The notes under the pieces are model-generated. The model saw nothing but the letters and a program-made list of their open reading frames with translations. It searched no databases and was not told where the DNA came from. From the NCBI RefSeq assembly GCF_002878395.1, contig NC_061118.1:129071996-129135995 (forward strand): a DNA stretch of 64,000 bases, written 5' to 3'. A program made the position numbers and the translations under genes. Positions within the stretch are counted from its first letter, which is position 1. Each line of letters opens with the position of its first letter. Source of the DNA: Capsicum annuum (taxonomy: Eukaryota > Streptophyta > Magnoliopsida > Solanales > Solanaceae). Shown piece by piece: positions 11,961-23,410 of the stretch.

Positions 11961-12499
11961 CAATATGGAAAACCTTAGGAAATTCAATAACCATGGGAAC
12001 AGACTGTAATGAAGGACCCTCCGAGTTAGATTCTTTAATCGGGAAATAATGATAAAAACACCCATTGGAAATCAATTTCCAAGCTCTAAGATATAAAAAA
12101 AATCTTACCTTGGGCACTATGGCACTCCCTTCTCACTCAATAACCCACTCAACTAGGAATTGGAAATTGACCCTTCAGGTCTAACAATCTAGTGAGGCAT
12201 AACAAGAATGGAGCCAATCCATACCCAAGATAATGTCAAAATCAGCTATATCCAATTTTATCAAGTCTACCAAGGATCCCTTCCATAGATAGATATCACC
12301 CAACCCTATAAACTCTTCTAGCAAGCACTCAATCACCTAATGAGGTGGATATAGAAAAAGGATCTGAAATAAACTCAAGATCAGAACCAAATTGAATAGC
12401 TACATATGGGGTCATGTACGAGAAAGTAGACCTTGGATCAAGAAGATAATACATATCACAGAAAAAGAGTTCTAATGTACTAGTGATAACATATGAAGA
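11961..12499 (-). pseudogene. E1 aspartic protease region
   Basis: Cleaves the polyprotein. The minus strand reads L-L-D-P-R-S-T-F-S-Y-M-T-P-Y-V-A at about 12447-12400. The family motif is D-P/S-G-A-T-x-S; here the Asp is kept but the Gly is Arg (12431-12439 region). A D-x-I-L-G-M-D-W-L-like segment follows at about 12240-12200 with one shift. Stops occur inside the domain. Confidence 0.7.
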
Positions 12500-13783
12500 T
12501 GCCTCAGATTCTTAGTGGATGAAAGAGCATAATGGTGATTCTGACTAGTGTCAGAGCCAGAAGTAGCACCCTTTGGTGTAGGAGTTGAAGAATCAACAAC
12601 CAAAATCTAATTAGCCTCAGTAGAAACATTACCTAAAGGGAAGTTCCTCTGCACGTGGCCCAATTAACCACACTTAAAGGACGTCTTTCTCTACTCCTTA
12701 CAAAATCCATGATTCACCTGCCTACAGAATCATCAAGGTGGATAAGATGGGGCTAATTGAGCTCCACTAGCTTGAGACGGGGCACCTCGTGCCCTGGGAC
12801 CTTTACTTTTTTGGAAACAACAATCACTAAATGGCTTAGGATAAGGAGCACTAGAAATATAATAAGAACAAAAATTGTATCACTTCTTCTTATACTATTT
12901 TCCACCATCCTTACTACCCTACTGCTGACCTTTACCCTAATCCAAATACCAAAACTTCTTACACTTCCTTTCCCTAATCTATGCTTTCTTCATATCTTCC
13001 TCTTTGACCTATTCCATATATATCACAACTCTAGAGATATCCATTTCCTTGTTCAACAAGAAAGCCTTACTCTAAAAAATCAGGTCGCAAGACAAGCCAA
13101 AAATAAATTTCCTTATTCTAGCACTCATGCTAGATACTAACTTCGGAGCATAACGAGATAAAAGGTGAAATTTTATGGCATGCTCTTTCACAGTTATCCT
13201 AAACTATTTCAGATTCACGAACTCCTCAGCTTTAGGCTTCCTTAACTCCTGAGGAAAGAAATGATCCAGAAAGGCACCCAAAAACTCATTCTATACTCTG
13301 CATCATCACCCCTAGGGTGATTCCACTTCTCATACCACTAATTTTCCATATCTTTTAGTTGGTATATGGGAAACCCAACACCCCCAGAGTAAGAAACATG
13401 CATCACACAAAAAATCTTCTCAATCTCATCAATGAAATTTTGCGGATCCTCTTTAACCTTGAACGGTGAAAGTCGAAGAACTCAACCTCATAAAATTGGC
13501 AAACTGTAGTGACCTCAGAATTTAGAGGAATAGAAGTAACATACTCAATAAAAAAAACCACTAACTGGGTATTCAAATGAATAGACTGGCAAAAATTAGC
13601 ATTAGATAAATCATCCTGAGGTGTCCAAGGAGGGCTAGGGGGAGCCGGTGAAACTCCATAAGGGCAATCAGGAGCTGGACTCCTAGACCTTGTGTAAACT
13701 CCATAAGTAGGATGATCTGCATCTACAGTATCCCCAAATAGGACTGAAAAGTTTCCACAAGAATTACATCTTCTTTGAAGCAT
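12500..13783 (-). pseudogene. gag: E1 gag with zinc knuckle
   Basis: Gag starts at the ATG complementary to 13781-13783. The N-terminal segment is the P-x-Y-G-V-Y-T-R-S/A-P-P-x-P-P-W type, readable to about 13403 with a late frame break, and it resembles the E2 gag start. Near 12700-12640 the zinc knuckle (C-x2-C-x4-H-x4-C in intact copies) reads S-F-K-C-G-stop-L-G-H-V-Q-R-N-F: the first and last Cys are lost and Gln has become TAA. The long open frame on the plus strand at 12757-13140 is the antisense of this gag and not a gene. Confidence 0.75.
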
Positions 13784-13979
13784 AATCTAAAATACAAAGA
13801 AAAGAGGATTAGAGAAGATTCCATACCCTAAAATCTATAGACCAAAATAGAACAACAAGAATGGGACACATTCCTAAATATCTCATAGCCTCTCCCTTAA
13901 AAGTATGGCGTCATACACTCTCATAAAAGAGACTTTATTTGACACGACTTTGTGAACACCTAATTACACTAAACCTTAT

Positions 13980-13990
13980 CTCTGATACCA
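13980..13990 (-). other. Primer-binding site of E1 (initiator tRNA-Met)
   Basis: The minus strand reads TGGTATCAGAG, the first 11 bases of the standard plant tRNA-iMet site, a few bases inside the 5' LTR end at 13995. It is the best preserved such site in the window and fixes E1 orientation. Confidence 0.85.
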
Positions 13991-13994
13991 AATT

Positions 13995-16045
13995 AGTCAT
14001 GAACCAAACCAGGGCCTGGCTGGGACGGGTATCTCAAGTCCACCAAGGACTAGAGACAACTCCTTTTACCTAACCAAACAAAACATAACACACCTAGCAA
14101 AAGCTAAATTATGAATATATAATAAGATAGAGTAAATAGTAACTGAAAAGCCTATGAATGCAAACACCCAAAACTCGTCCATAGTAATCCATAAAGACTC
14201 TATACCATAGAAATAACCTCTGTCGGGACATGTCCCCAACCCTAAAAATGATAATGAAATTGATAAAGTTAAAGTAAACTCTCCAATTCTACGTTTTGGA
14301 AGGAACTAGTGCAATGACCAAGTGTTTAAGAGAATAAAAGCTCATCACTTCACCATAAATGATCGATGAAATGAGATGATCCACCTAACACTGCATAGGA
14401 AAAATAGAATTGCCTTCAAACCCTATATCATATGGGGATACGATATTTAAAGACGAAAGATGGGGTGAGCACTAGCATGTAACTCAGGGATAAGGATAAA
14501 GTAGTGATAATTCAAAATCCAGTTCAACTCAATATATATGTTCACACGCATATGTGCATACATATATACTTATATAAAATGCTAGGATAAGGAAAAAGGC
14601 TTAATATATACTTTAAAACATTAGCCTATATTATGTATCTTAACCATCATATTATAGTACCCACGGGCTATATAGGTCCCAACTTTTACCCCCTGTTAGG
14701 GCCTTGGTGCGTGTAGCCTTATGAATTGGAGAATAATCTTATGTATATAAACGGGGGACTCTAACCTCCAAATCATATAATAAAGTGAACTTGAACAACC
14801 TGATCACATGCAAGGAAACTCAAACCCCAAGCCATTTAGACCCAAACACCAACAAATGTTTTTTCCAATTTTGGTTCCTCCAGATTGCCATTTTCACGGT
14901 CTAGCTACATATCCCTCTTTCAAGCATCATTAAAATATTTATCACACATTCTCATTTATTGAACCATATTACTTATTTAGGCAGACATTGTTGGTATTGT
15001 CATACCAATTACACCTGCAATGTAACATCAACATGCTAAACCAATTATCATCGCTTGGGGAAATTAATAACCCCATTGATTTAAGTATACATTAGCTTGG
15101 GTACTCACATAATCCCACAAGGTTCAATTAAAAATTATTATGCTTCATTAGCTTTTCACATTATGTAATAGTTCTAGAATAGTTCAATGTGCATACTTTT
15201 CATAAGCAAAACTAATTTCACCATATGGGGTTGAGGTTATTATGCTTCAATTGTCAACACTCATAATTTGTTGGAAATCTCAATCCCTTATTTTATTCAC
15301 TATACCCATGCACCCCAGAAGTTCAAAACCATAAATAAATAATGAGCAATGTTATTTAAACCATGGGAAATATTATTGAAAAAATCATTTAAAATCCTCA
15401 ACTCATGTTCCAAAACCAACAACAAAACCTCATGAACAACTATTTATAACACATCATTTTACAAAATAATAGTCGAGGAAGAGTAATATGCCCGAAGGAT
15501 TCTCAATTATGGAGAAGAAACCTTGAATTGACCCCTAGATGGTCAACCTTGAGAAAATCCTAGCTTGCTTTTCTTAAAAGAATATGAGAGAATAATGTGG
15601 GTTTTTGATTTGTTAGAGTGTTAAAATAATGACCCAAAGGTATTTTTATGGATGTGGGGTCTAAGTGTGTAAATAGGGAAATTTCCATAGTGCCTTTAAA
15701 ATTAAAGACTGAAAAATGTAGCCTTGTCTCTATGGGTGACCTTACGACTTGCCGGGTCACCCTATGATTTGTTGCCTTTAGTCATAGGCTGGACAGTGTC
15801 TAGGGCCATCAACACTGGCCCTATTATAGAAGGACCATACAAATTGTTGAGAGTCCATCTGGCCCCATTATAGAAGGACCATACAAATTGTTAAGAGTCC
15901 ATATGATTCATTATGTTCTAGTCGTACTAAAGAGAAAACACCTTGGGTACCTACACTAGTTTGGTTTTGAGTCATACCTTATGAATCATACTGATACATA
16001 TGATTCATTTGGTCAAGTAATAGGCAAGGTAGAACATTTTTGACA
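13995..16045 (-). repeat. 5' LTR of E1
   Basis: On the minus strand it begins TGTCAAAAATG at 16045 and ends ...GTTCATGACT next to the primer-binding site. It matches 7861-9850 throughout, plus about 95 bp more at its start. It contains a 44-bp tandem duplication (15817-15904) and a GC-richer 'gaccttacgacttgccgggt' type region (about 15740). Confidence 0.82.
15817..15904. repeat. 44-bp tandem duplication in E1 5' LTR
   Basis: Two adjacent units, 15817-15860 and 15861-15904, both of the form GGCCC(t/c)ATTATAGAAGGACC... ending in AGAGTCCAT(c/a)T, with only a few differences. The other E1 LTR has a single copy at the matching place (about 9760-9800), so the duplication is local to this LTR. Confidence 0.85.
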
Positions 16046-17130
16046 TCATATAGGTTTGGCTACTATTTGGTCCTTAATATCTATAGTGACATGTTACAAT
16101 GCATAGGGAGAGTCATAGTCTAGATAGTGTGTTTAAAAACTCAATTTTTTTTCTAGGACCAAAACCAAAGGTGCTTCACTACTGTTGGCATGTCTCCTAG
16201 AATGGATAAATCTTTATGGACTATTGATTTTTGTATTGGGTTTAGTGATGACTGGTACAGAACATTAACTACTTATAAAATTTTAGAAGATGAAACCTCT
16301 AACATTCCAGGGTGTAGATTCTGAGGATACCTTTGAATTTATTATTGATTGTTAGGAGAGGTTACATTTTATGGGAATTGTGATGAAATATGGAGTTGAG
16401 TTTGTGAATTTTCTACTAGATAAGGACACTAAAAAATGATGAAGAGCATATGTTAAATGTCAACCACCAATTTTACTTGCATTGACTTGGGAGCTGTTCC
16501 ACATTTTGTTGTTAGAGAAATATGTGTCAAGGGCCCTTTGTGACCATAAGAAGGATGAGTTTTTTGCATTGAAATAGAATGACATATCGATTATAGCCTA
16601 TGAGGCCAAGTTACATTCTTCGTCATGATATGATACATACCTGTTGACTTCTGAGATGGAGATGATTGGTCTCTATATTAAAGGTTTGAATCATGACTTT
16701 TAAGTATTGCATGTGCTTATGAATTTAGCAAGAAAAAGGTTTAACGTAGTTTTTAACTATGTGAAAAAGTTTGAGGGGGTTACCTAAGTGGGCCAGGCTT
16801 AGATGTTAGCTGAGAAATCTTAGAATGCTGGAGGTTTTAGTATGTCTTACTTTAAAGGACATAGTCAGTAGGTCTATTCTGCCCATTCTATTCAATCAGT
16901 TTTTCCAGTTTTTACTGTTATTCAACTAAGGGTTTTTCTCAGGCATAAGCTATTAGGGGTCAACGGGCTTCTTACTCTTTCACCAGTAGGCCTTCTCTTG
17001 GGTAGGGATGTTACTATTATAGTGTGGTTAGTCAATTTAAAAGAGGGTGTCCTATAAGTCCTGTAATTGCCTAGATACATTATTACACTCGTTCTACAGT
17101 CCCAATAAGTAGAGAGGGGGGAACTGGCGG
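16046..17130 (+). pseudogene. gag: H gag, central part and zinc knuckle
   Basis: Continues H gag after E1. From about 16190 the plus strand reads the Ty3 gag core in order: F-x-G-x-E-D-x-x-E-F-I-I-D (about 16325-16355), then L-H-F-M-G-I-V-M-K-Y-G-V-E-F-V, then R-A-Y-V-K-C-Q-P-P-I-L-L-A-L-T-W, then F-L/C-L-L-E-K-Y-V, then H-K-K-D-E-F-F-A-L. At 17008-17058 the zinc-knuckle region reads C-Y-Y-x...F-K-R-G-C-P across a frameshift. Stops such as TAG at 16571-16580 lie where Gln is expected. Protease follows. Confidence 0.8.
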
Positions 17131-17560
17131 TAGTGTTTATCCATAGAGATAATAGAAAACTAGACAAGTGGTCATGATGGTTGAGAAAATGATGGAACTG
17201 AGTGATGAGTGCAATGGGAAAATAATTATCTTTGATTGATAATTGTGCTCACTATTATGTATTTTTTAGAAAGACTGATAATAAAGCATATATGTAGTGA
17301 TCATAGGTACTATTTCTATTTGTGATCGAATGACTTCTATTTTATTTGATTTGAGGTCTGCTTATTCTTGTGTATCTTTATAGCTTGTGATGGGTCTAAA
17401 CCTGGTTTGTGATGTTCTTAATTATCATGTTTATGGGTCTACTCTAGTGGGTGAGTCTGTGATAGTACCCTATGTTTATCATTTTTGTCCTATATGATTT
17501 ATTAGATTTTAGATTTAGTTATTATGGATATGTTGTACTTAGATATAGTTTTTGGTATGA
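17131..17560 (+). pseudogene. H aspartic protease
   Basis: About 17300-17490 reads I-C-D-R-M-T-S-I-L-F-D-L-R-S-A-Y-S-C-V-S-L, then V-C-D-V-L, then S-T-L-V-G-E-S-V. This is the position and pattern of the Ty3 protease active-site region; the usual D-S-G-A-S has become D-L-R-S-A, so the Asp remains and the Gly is lost. Next, M-D-M-L-Y-L-D-I-V-F-G-M-T (about 17526-17565) is the family's I-L-G-M-D-W-L region, altered. Broken by TAG and shifts. Confidence 0.65.
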
Positions 17561-17877
17561 CATAGTTATCTCCATTTCATGTTATTTTTTACTGCTACAC
17601 TATTAAAATAGAGACTCTAGTTGTGCCTAGGATGAAGGAACTAGAGTGGGAAAGAGTGTATAAGTCCAAACCAATATAAATTATATCATCTGTCTAGGAT
17701 AAAAGGATAGTGAGGAAGGGCAATATTTTTAGCTCATCTTCAGGATGTTGATGCAGAGTCCTCTTTTATAGAGCCAATTTTGATAGTCTCCAAATTTTAG
17801 AATGTTTTTTCCGCCAGACCCACTAGTATACCTCAAAATTGGGACACCAATTTTTGCATTAAGTTAGAGCTGGGAAC
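17561..17877 (+). pseudogene. rt: H reverse transcriptase, N-terminal linker up to the Athila insertion
   Basis: 17600-17877 matches the linker before the RT fingers: a basic K-x-x-E-W-E-R segment, D-V-D-A-E-S-S-F-I-E-P (about 17749), V-F-S-A-R-P-T-S-I-P, and D-T-N-F-C-I-K-L-E-L-G at about 17842-17875. The last codon is cut at GGA-AC|TGATCT, where the Athila LTR begins. The matching next residues (I-S-I-P-P-Y-L) resume at 43312, giving a precise join across A. Confidence 0.8.
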
Positions 17878-18475
17878 TGATCTGAGGTGGATTTATGCAC
17901 TTTAGTGTTGTTATCAGAGCTTAATTACCTTTGTTTTAAGGATTTATCTTGTGATTAATCAGTTAATTCTTGTATAAATAAGCATCTAAGTGTAAAATTA
18001 TATATTTTTAGTGTTTAAATTAAGTTCATAGTGAGTTTGGTGTCAAAACAGTAAGTTAAAAGTGCAAATGACAAAACTATTACTCTTAGCTTAAGCTAGT
18101 TCATTACTAATTCATCGTCTTGAATTATAAGTTGTTTTGAGCTCTAATGTGAGGTGTTTCATGTTGAATGAAGCTTTGGAAGGTTATAATGATGATATCT
18201 AGTTTATTTATAATTTGTAAATCAAGTATAAACTACACCACAAAGCTTGGAATAGATGGGCATACGTATGGGATAAGACTTGACCAAAGTTGGAATTTCT
18301 TGACTAATTGGCATGCCATCTGCCTAGGTTCCGTGATAGGGCCGTGGGACACCTTGTTTTGCATTATAAAATGAATTTACAGTATCTCAATGAAATTATT
18401 TCATGCCATACTACCTAGATGGCGCGATATTGGCGTGGCATAAAGACAACTCTAAATTGGGCAGCTTTGCCCTCC

Positions 18476-18485
18476 TATAAATAGG
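18476..18485 (+). promoter_or_regulatory. TATA box in the 5' LTR of A
   Basis: TATAAATAGG, a canonical plant TATA box, about 600 bp into the LTR. The same ten bases are found at 42415-42424 in the other LTR, so it was present at insertion and marks the U3/R promoter. Confidence 0.75.
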
Positions 18486-19229
18486 ATACTTTAACATTAT
18501 CATAAACACTTTGGACGACCTTAAGGCTTGAAGAGAGGATGGAAAACACTTAAATTAGGGTTTTTATTCCATTAATTTAGTTTACTTTTGGATTTTATCA
18601 TGTATTCATCTCTTGTGACTACGTATATGTCAATGAGTCATTAAAAGTTTTTTTTTCAAGGTTTAGGCCAAGATCATGAGTATTATTATTATGAATTGAT
18701 TTGGTTTTGCTTATTTATCATTGTTGGTTTTCTTATCCTTATTATTACTATTTTAAGGGTCCTTGACTCTTAGAATGTATGCTATGATTATATTAAAATC
18801 AGAAGGAGGAATGTCAGGATAGAACATAGGGTAGATAAAATAGGATCATAAATTACCTTGAATAAAGTTATGATTTGTAATTTTAATAAGAATATAATTA
18901 AGTGAGCTATTTGGTTCAATTACATGATCGAATATGAGTATATTTAACTTAATTCTTGCATCCTGGATCAATGATGTAGTTGTGGGGATGAGTTAGATAA
19001 TTGATTATAGGATTGGAAGACCATAGTCTTAGTATTGACCTTGTGAACCACAAACCAACATAATTAAAATAAATAATGAATTTCTATAACATAATATGAT
19101 TGTTCGCGGTACAATAATCCCGACTTTCACCGTATTGATTGTCCAGGAACTTTAATATACAATAATACTTTAGTTTACTATTGGTTATAACTTTCAAACA
19201 CCTTTTGGTTATGTTTGCACTGATTTAAT

Positions 19230-19355
19230 ATTAATAGTTGAACTTAAATTAGAGAATTTCTCAACACTAGTACCTGTGGGATAGATACACGTACATTAAT
19301 AGTTGAACTTAAATTAGAGAATTTCTTAACACTAGTACCTGTGGGATAGATACAC
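19230..19355. repeat. 65-bp tandem duplication in the 5' LTR of A
   Basis: Units 19230-19294 and 19295-19355 (second unit slightly short) share ATTAATAGTTGAACTTAAAT...CCTGTGGGATAGATACACG and differ by a single C/T near 'atttct(c/t)aacac'. The 3' LTR has one copy (about 43173-43230). The copies are far more alike than the two LTRs, so this duplication is recent. Confidence 0.9.
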
Positions 19356-19430
19356 GGGTTTATTTAAGGCCACTATTTTACTTGGGTGGACCACGTATAT
19401 TTGCATGTTCTCTTGGGCACAATAAGTTTT

Positions 19431-19448
19431 TGGCACCATTTTTGGGGA
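19431..19448 (+). other. Primer-binding site of A (tRNA-Asp, Athila type)
   Basis: TGGCACCATTTTTGGGGA, close to the TGGCGCCGTTGCCGGGGA site used by Athila-type elements. The changes are C/G-to-T/A. It separates A from the initiator-Met-primed elements around it. Confidence 0.85.
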
Positions 19449-19680
19449 CTTATAAAATTTAAACTACTCTAGTTTTAGTTGTACTTTATGATTTTATTAG
19501 TGCTGTTCACTTGATCTTGGCTTTTAACTTTGTAGGCATAGGTGAGCAAACTTGTAAGATAGTAAGGGATAGGAAGTTGGTTGAATTAGACCTCAATCCT
19601 GAGTAATATTTACGTTAAAAAAAGAGAAGCATTACTTCTATATAGGATCCTGCAAACTTATGAAGAAGAAGATAGTCCTA
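19449..19680 (+). other. 5' untranslated leader of A
   Basis: Between primer-binding site and readable gag. AT-rich, with a 'ggttgaattagacctcaatc' stretch where Athila gag N-termini often begin. No clear start codon survives. Confidence 0.5.
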
Positions 19681-21167
19681 TACCCATGGCTGAGTTCACC
19701 ATCCCATAGGACAGTTCATAAAGTGGCAATCCTACTTGAGACTAATGTGACTACTTCTATTTACAGACCGACTGCTGGAGGTAGATTTGAACATAAGTAG
19801 AACTTAGTGTAGATTTTGTACAGCAGTGGTCAATTCATTTGGCTTTTATATAAAGATCCATAGGTTCACTTGTAGAATTTCTTAGAAATCGTGACACATA
19901 CATCCCTACTAGAGTGTCCACTGATTATATGAGTCTGAGACTCTTCCCCTTCTTAATTTTAGGGGACTCAAAGAAGTGATTGAATGCAAAGTTGGCAAGT
20001 TCAATCACTATAAGGGATAACTTAGCTTGGATGTTCCACATCCAATTTGTTCCATCCGGCAAGACCGAGAAACTACACAATGAGATTTTAAGCTTTAAGC
20101 AGAAGCCAATTGAGATCTTTTATTATGCTTGGGAGATATTCAAGTCTCTTCTTTAGGAGTGTCTACATCATCAGTTGTCTAATAAGGTATTAACTCACAT
20201 ATTTGTTGATGATTTGACCATAACACGATAATTTTGCTAAATTCAACTATAGGTGGTCAGGCTCTAGAAAAGACTTATGATGAACTATATACCTTTTTGA
20301 ATTATATTGCTTAAGGAAATTTAGATTGGTATAGTGACATGTGTAGAAGCTCAGTGAAAATAGCTACAAAGATGATTGAGTTGATAGTGTTACAGCCATA
20401 GCCGACCAAATCTCTACTTTCCATAATCAGATAATGGCATAGTTTTGCAGGTTAGGTATGAATCATTCTCCTGCTCAGGTGAATGAAGTTCAGTAGACCC
20501 TATCATAGTGTGATATTTGTGGCCATAGTGGCCACTCAGCAGACCTGCGTGGAGAAAATCATTAGTCCATAAATTTTGTAGGCAATAAAAATAAGCCAAC
20601 TTGTGCGAATGACTACAACCAAAAGTGAAAGACTCAACCCAATTATGCATGGGGAACTAATCAGAACCTTAGAGACATAATAAACAAGCTAGTAGCATAG
20701 AGGAAACCTTAAAGAAGATTCTAGCCAAGAAAGAAAAAATGGCTGCTGAAATTAAAATCAAAAAGTGGCTTTGAAAAGGTTAGTGTAATAGTTGGGAAAA
20801 CTAGCCTAGGCATAAAATACCAGGATATAAGGTGGATTTCCAAGTGATAAAGAGCACCCAAATAATGTGATGCCAATCACCTTGAGCAGTGGTAAAAGCT
20901 GAATAACAAACCTTCAAAGATAACTAAAGAGGTATATATAGGGTTGGTTCCTCAACTAGTTGAAAGTAATGATGCTGGAAATTTGAGAAAGTATGAGTAC
21001 CCAAAAGTAAAAGGTGTCGATCAAGTGAATGAAAGAACACCACCACCAATTTTATAGTGGCTGAAAAGGCTAAAGAATATGCTTATTTTAATAAGTTCTT
21101 TGACACGTTCAAAGAATTTCACATTAATTTGACTTTGTTAGATATTTTACAGGGAATGTCCAAGTAA
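19681..21167 (+). pseudogene. gag: Athila-type gag of A, with zinc-knuckle region
   Basis: After an M-A-E-F segment (19687), 19928-20170 reads the Athila gag core: S-L-R-L-F-P-F, then A-K-L-A-S-S-I-T-I-R-D-N-L-A-W, then F-V-P-S-G-K-T-E-K-L-H-N-E-I, then F-K-Q-K-P-I-E, then Y-A-W-E-I-F-K-S-L-L. At 20511-20540 C-D-I-C-G-H-S-G-H-S gives the zinc-binding start. About 20570-20690 is N-F-V-G-N-K-N-K-P, then N-Y-A-W-G. Near 21040-21160 K-F-F-D-T-F-K-E-F-H-I-N-L leads toward protease. The sequence stops at 21167, where a truncated E2 LTR starts. Stops and shifts throughout. Confidence 0.8.
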
Positions 21168-23200
21168 GGTGAAGCGGCAGGAGCCGTGAGGATATGTTAT
21201 GAGTCATAGATTTAAATAGTAGGATGTTTAGTGATCAATTTATTTAGGTTCTATATTAATCATAACTAGACCTTAAGAGTTGTAAGATCTCCTTATGAGT
21301 GGGTTGGCAGAGTTGTAATGTGGGCAGTGTAAATGGGTCCTAGTCACTGTCTTTGTTATGGATCATAGTCGCGAGTCGTAAGGTATGGGTTTGTGTCAAG
21401 GGGTTGACTCATAGCCAAAGGTGGGTTTTTCCAGCTTTTAAGTTAGGGGCACTTTAGACATTTCCTAATTTAGCCCCTTGAACCCCATGACTTAAAACCT
21501 TCCTTGGAACTTCATTATAACCTCATTCCTAATAAAGCACTCCCAAATAATATTTAAAACTCTCTGTTCAAGTTAAGTCTAGGGTTTCAAAGAAAGTGGA
21601 CATCTAGGGTTCTAAGTGTGATTTATTCTCCAAATTTCTATGAATCCCAGGCATGTTACTCTCCCCTTATTGTTAATTTTTCAAGAGCATGTGATTTAAA
21701 TGGTTGTTCATAGTTTATTATTTTTGTTTTGAAATCAAAGGTTATGGTTTCTATATCTTATTTTTATGCTTTTAATATGGTTTTGAACTTATGGCTACAT
21801 GGGTACGGTGAATGAATTAGGGAATTATGACTTTCGCAAACTTGTGAATTTTTGAAATATTTATAACCCCAACCTCATAATGTGAAATTTGTTTTAGTGA
21901 TGAGAATTGTGAAAATTTGTAAAATTGAAATAGTCTTGAACTATTGCATGATGTAAAGAAGTGTTTGAAATACAATGGTTTGATTTAATAAACAAAGGGA
22001 GTTGGTGTTCCTCAATGTGTATTAATGAACAAATGGAGTTGTTCTTCCCAAGTTATTTAAAGTTGTTTTTGCATGATGTGTTATGTTGCAAGTGGAGGTG
22101 GTATGACGATACCAATAATGTATGCCTAAATATGTATCGTGATTCATTAAATAGGAATATGTGACAACTATTTTAATTTGGGCTCTAATAAGAAATGTGT
22201 AGCTGAGTCATGAAAGTGGAGGTCCGCTTGACAATACTGGAAACCACGTTTGCCGACGTGGGGGTCAAAGTGACCTAGGAGGTTTGAGTCTCTCATTATT
22301 ATTTCATGATTAGGGAGGTTTAAGTCCCCCATAAATCATTATATGATTGGGTGCTTAAGTTACCTTGGTATATGTTTGAGATTTCAAGTCCCTCATGTGC
22401 ATATATATAAGATTATTCTTTACTCTGTGCGGCTACACATACTGGGAACTGACTAGGGTATGAGAGATGGGGCCCATATAGCCAGTGGGTACTATTATAT
22501 GACAATTGAGCTACACAATCCAGGCAAATATTTTGAAAAGTAAGTTAAGCCTTGTTCCCTATCCCGACATGTAGCATATAAATATCTATGTATTTGTATT
22601 TGACTATGTGTGCTGGATTTTAAATGATTTTAACTATTGATTATATCATTAAGTTATCCTTATCCTGGGGTTTCATTCTAGCGTTCACCTTGATAACTAT
22701 CTTTGGATGTTGTATCCCCACACAATGCAGGAACTGGCCATACTTCTATCTTTCCTAAACTTTGACTAAGATTTGGGACCAGCTCGTGAGTAAGACTGGA
22801 GTGGTTAGCTTCCATACTTTGGAAGGTCCCATTTCATTCTATGGTTATTTTTAATTTTTTGAAAATTTTTTTGTACTTGGTTTTTGCTACTGTCAGGGGC
22901 ATGTCCCGACTAGATATTGTTTGGTTTTGATTAGAGGCTTTGTCAGACTAATTTGAGCATGAACGGTGTTGGTATTGGTGTTGGCATTGGTATTTGTTAG
23001 ATGTTTGGTTGTTAATGGTGTGTTTTGGTTATAGACTTATTGTAATTGTTTTTGCTTGGTATTCTCTTTTCTTGTTATATGTTCATAATTCACCCGACAT
23101 AGGGTGTAAATTGGGCGACGGTTTGGGTATTAGGGGCGGTCTCCAGTCCTAGTTGGACTTGAGATACTCGTCATGGCCAGGCCTAATTTAGGTCATATTT
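21168..23200 (+). repeat. 5' LTR of E2 (5'-truncated)
   Basis: Aligns with 28405-30498: 'gag(c/t)(c/t)gtgaggatatgtta' at 21181 and 28426, 'gggaggtttgagtccccca' near 22315 and a close match near 29685, 'tgggtactattat' in both. It ends ...GGTCATATTTGA before the primer-binding site. The start lacks the region equal to 28253-28404. Confidence 0.85.
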
Positions 23201-23203
23201 GAT

Positions 23204-23216
23204 TGGTATTAGATCT
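23204..23216 (+). other. Primer-binding site of E2 (initiator tRNA-Met type)
   Basis: TGGTATTAGATCT, the initiator-Met site with a C-to-T and later changes, just after the LTR. Confidence 0.75.
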
Positions 23217-23410
23217 AGGTTTTGTGTCATTGGATGTACGATAAAATCTGTGTTGAGTAAAGTCTCTTTTATGGGTGTGTAGCGCGCCACACTTATAAAG
23301 GGGAGGCTACAAGATATTTTGGAATATTTCCCTTTCTTGTTGTTCTATTTCAAGCTACAAAGTCTAAGGTATTGAGTATCTCTAATTCCTATTTGTTTGC
23401 TTTTTAGATC

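Larger units (their letters stand above)
7861..16045 (-). mobile_element. Element E1: Ty3/gypsy retrotransposon inserted in H gag
   Basis: In minus-strand order: 5' LTR 16045-13995, primer-binding site 13990-13980, gag 13783-12500, protease 12450-12080, RT 11960-11121, RNase H 11120-10480, integrase 10300-9851, then directly the 3' LTR 9850-7861. The C-terminal integrase/chromodomain, 3' UTR and first ~95 bp of the 3' LTR are missing, removed by one deletion at 9850/9851. LTRs (about 2.0 kb), gag start and pol resemble E2, so E1 and E2 are one family in opposite orientation. The outer ends are TGTCA...TGACA, but no clear 5-bp duplication is visible. Confidence 0.85.
17878..19426 (+). repeat. 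5' LTR of Athila element A
   Basis: Begins TGATCTGAGG, matches 41815-43302 in order ('ttaattcttg(t/a)ataaataa', 'gatggcgcgatatt', 'ctataaataggaca/atac', 'cctgtgggat'). It ends at about 19426, four bases before the primer-binding site. It holds a TATA box (18476-18485) and a private 65-bp tandem duplication. Confidence 0.85.

Noticed and set aside
12757..13140. Plus-strand open frame of 127 codons
   Set aside because: It lies exactly antisense to the E1 gag/nucleocapsid and has no motif of its own; low-complexity Leu/Thr/Ile content is what an antisense AT-rich gag gives.
7846..16055. Target-site duplication TCATA for E1
   Set aside because: TCATA follows the right end (16046-16050) and occurs at 7851-7855, but the left copy is 5 bases away from the LTR start, so it does not abut.
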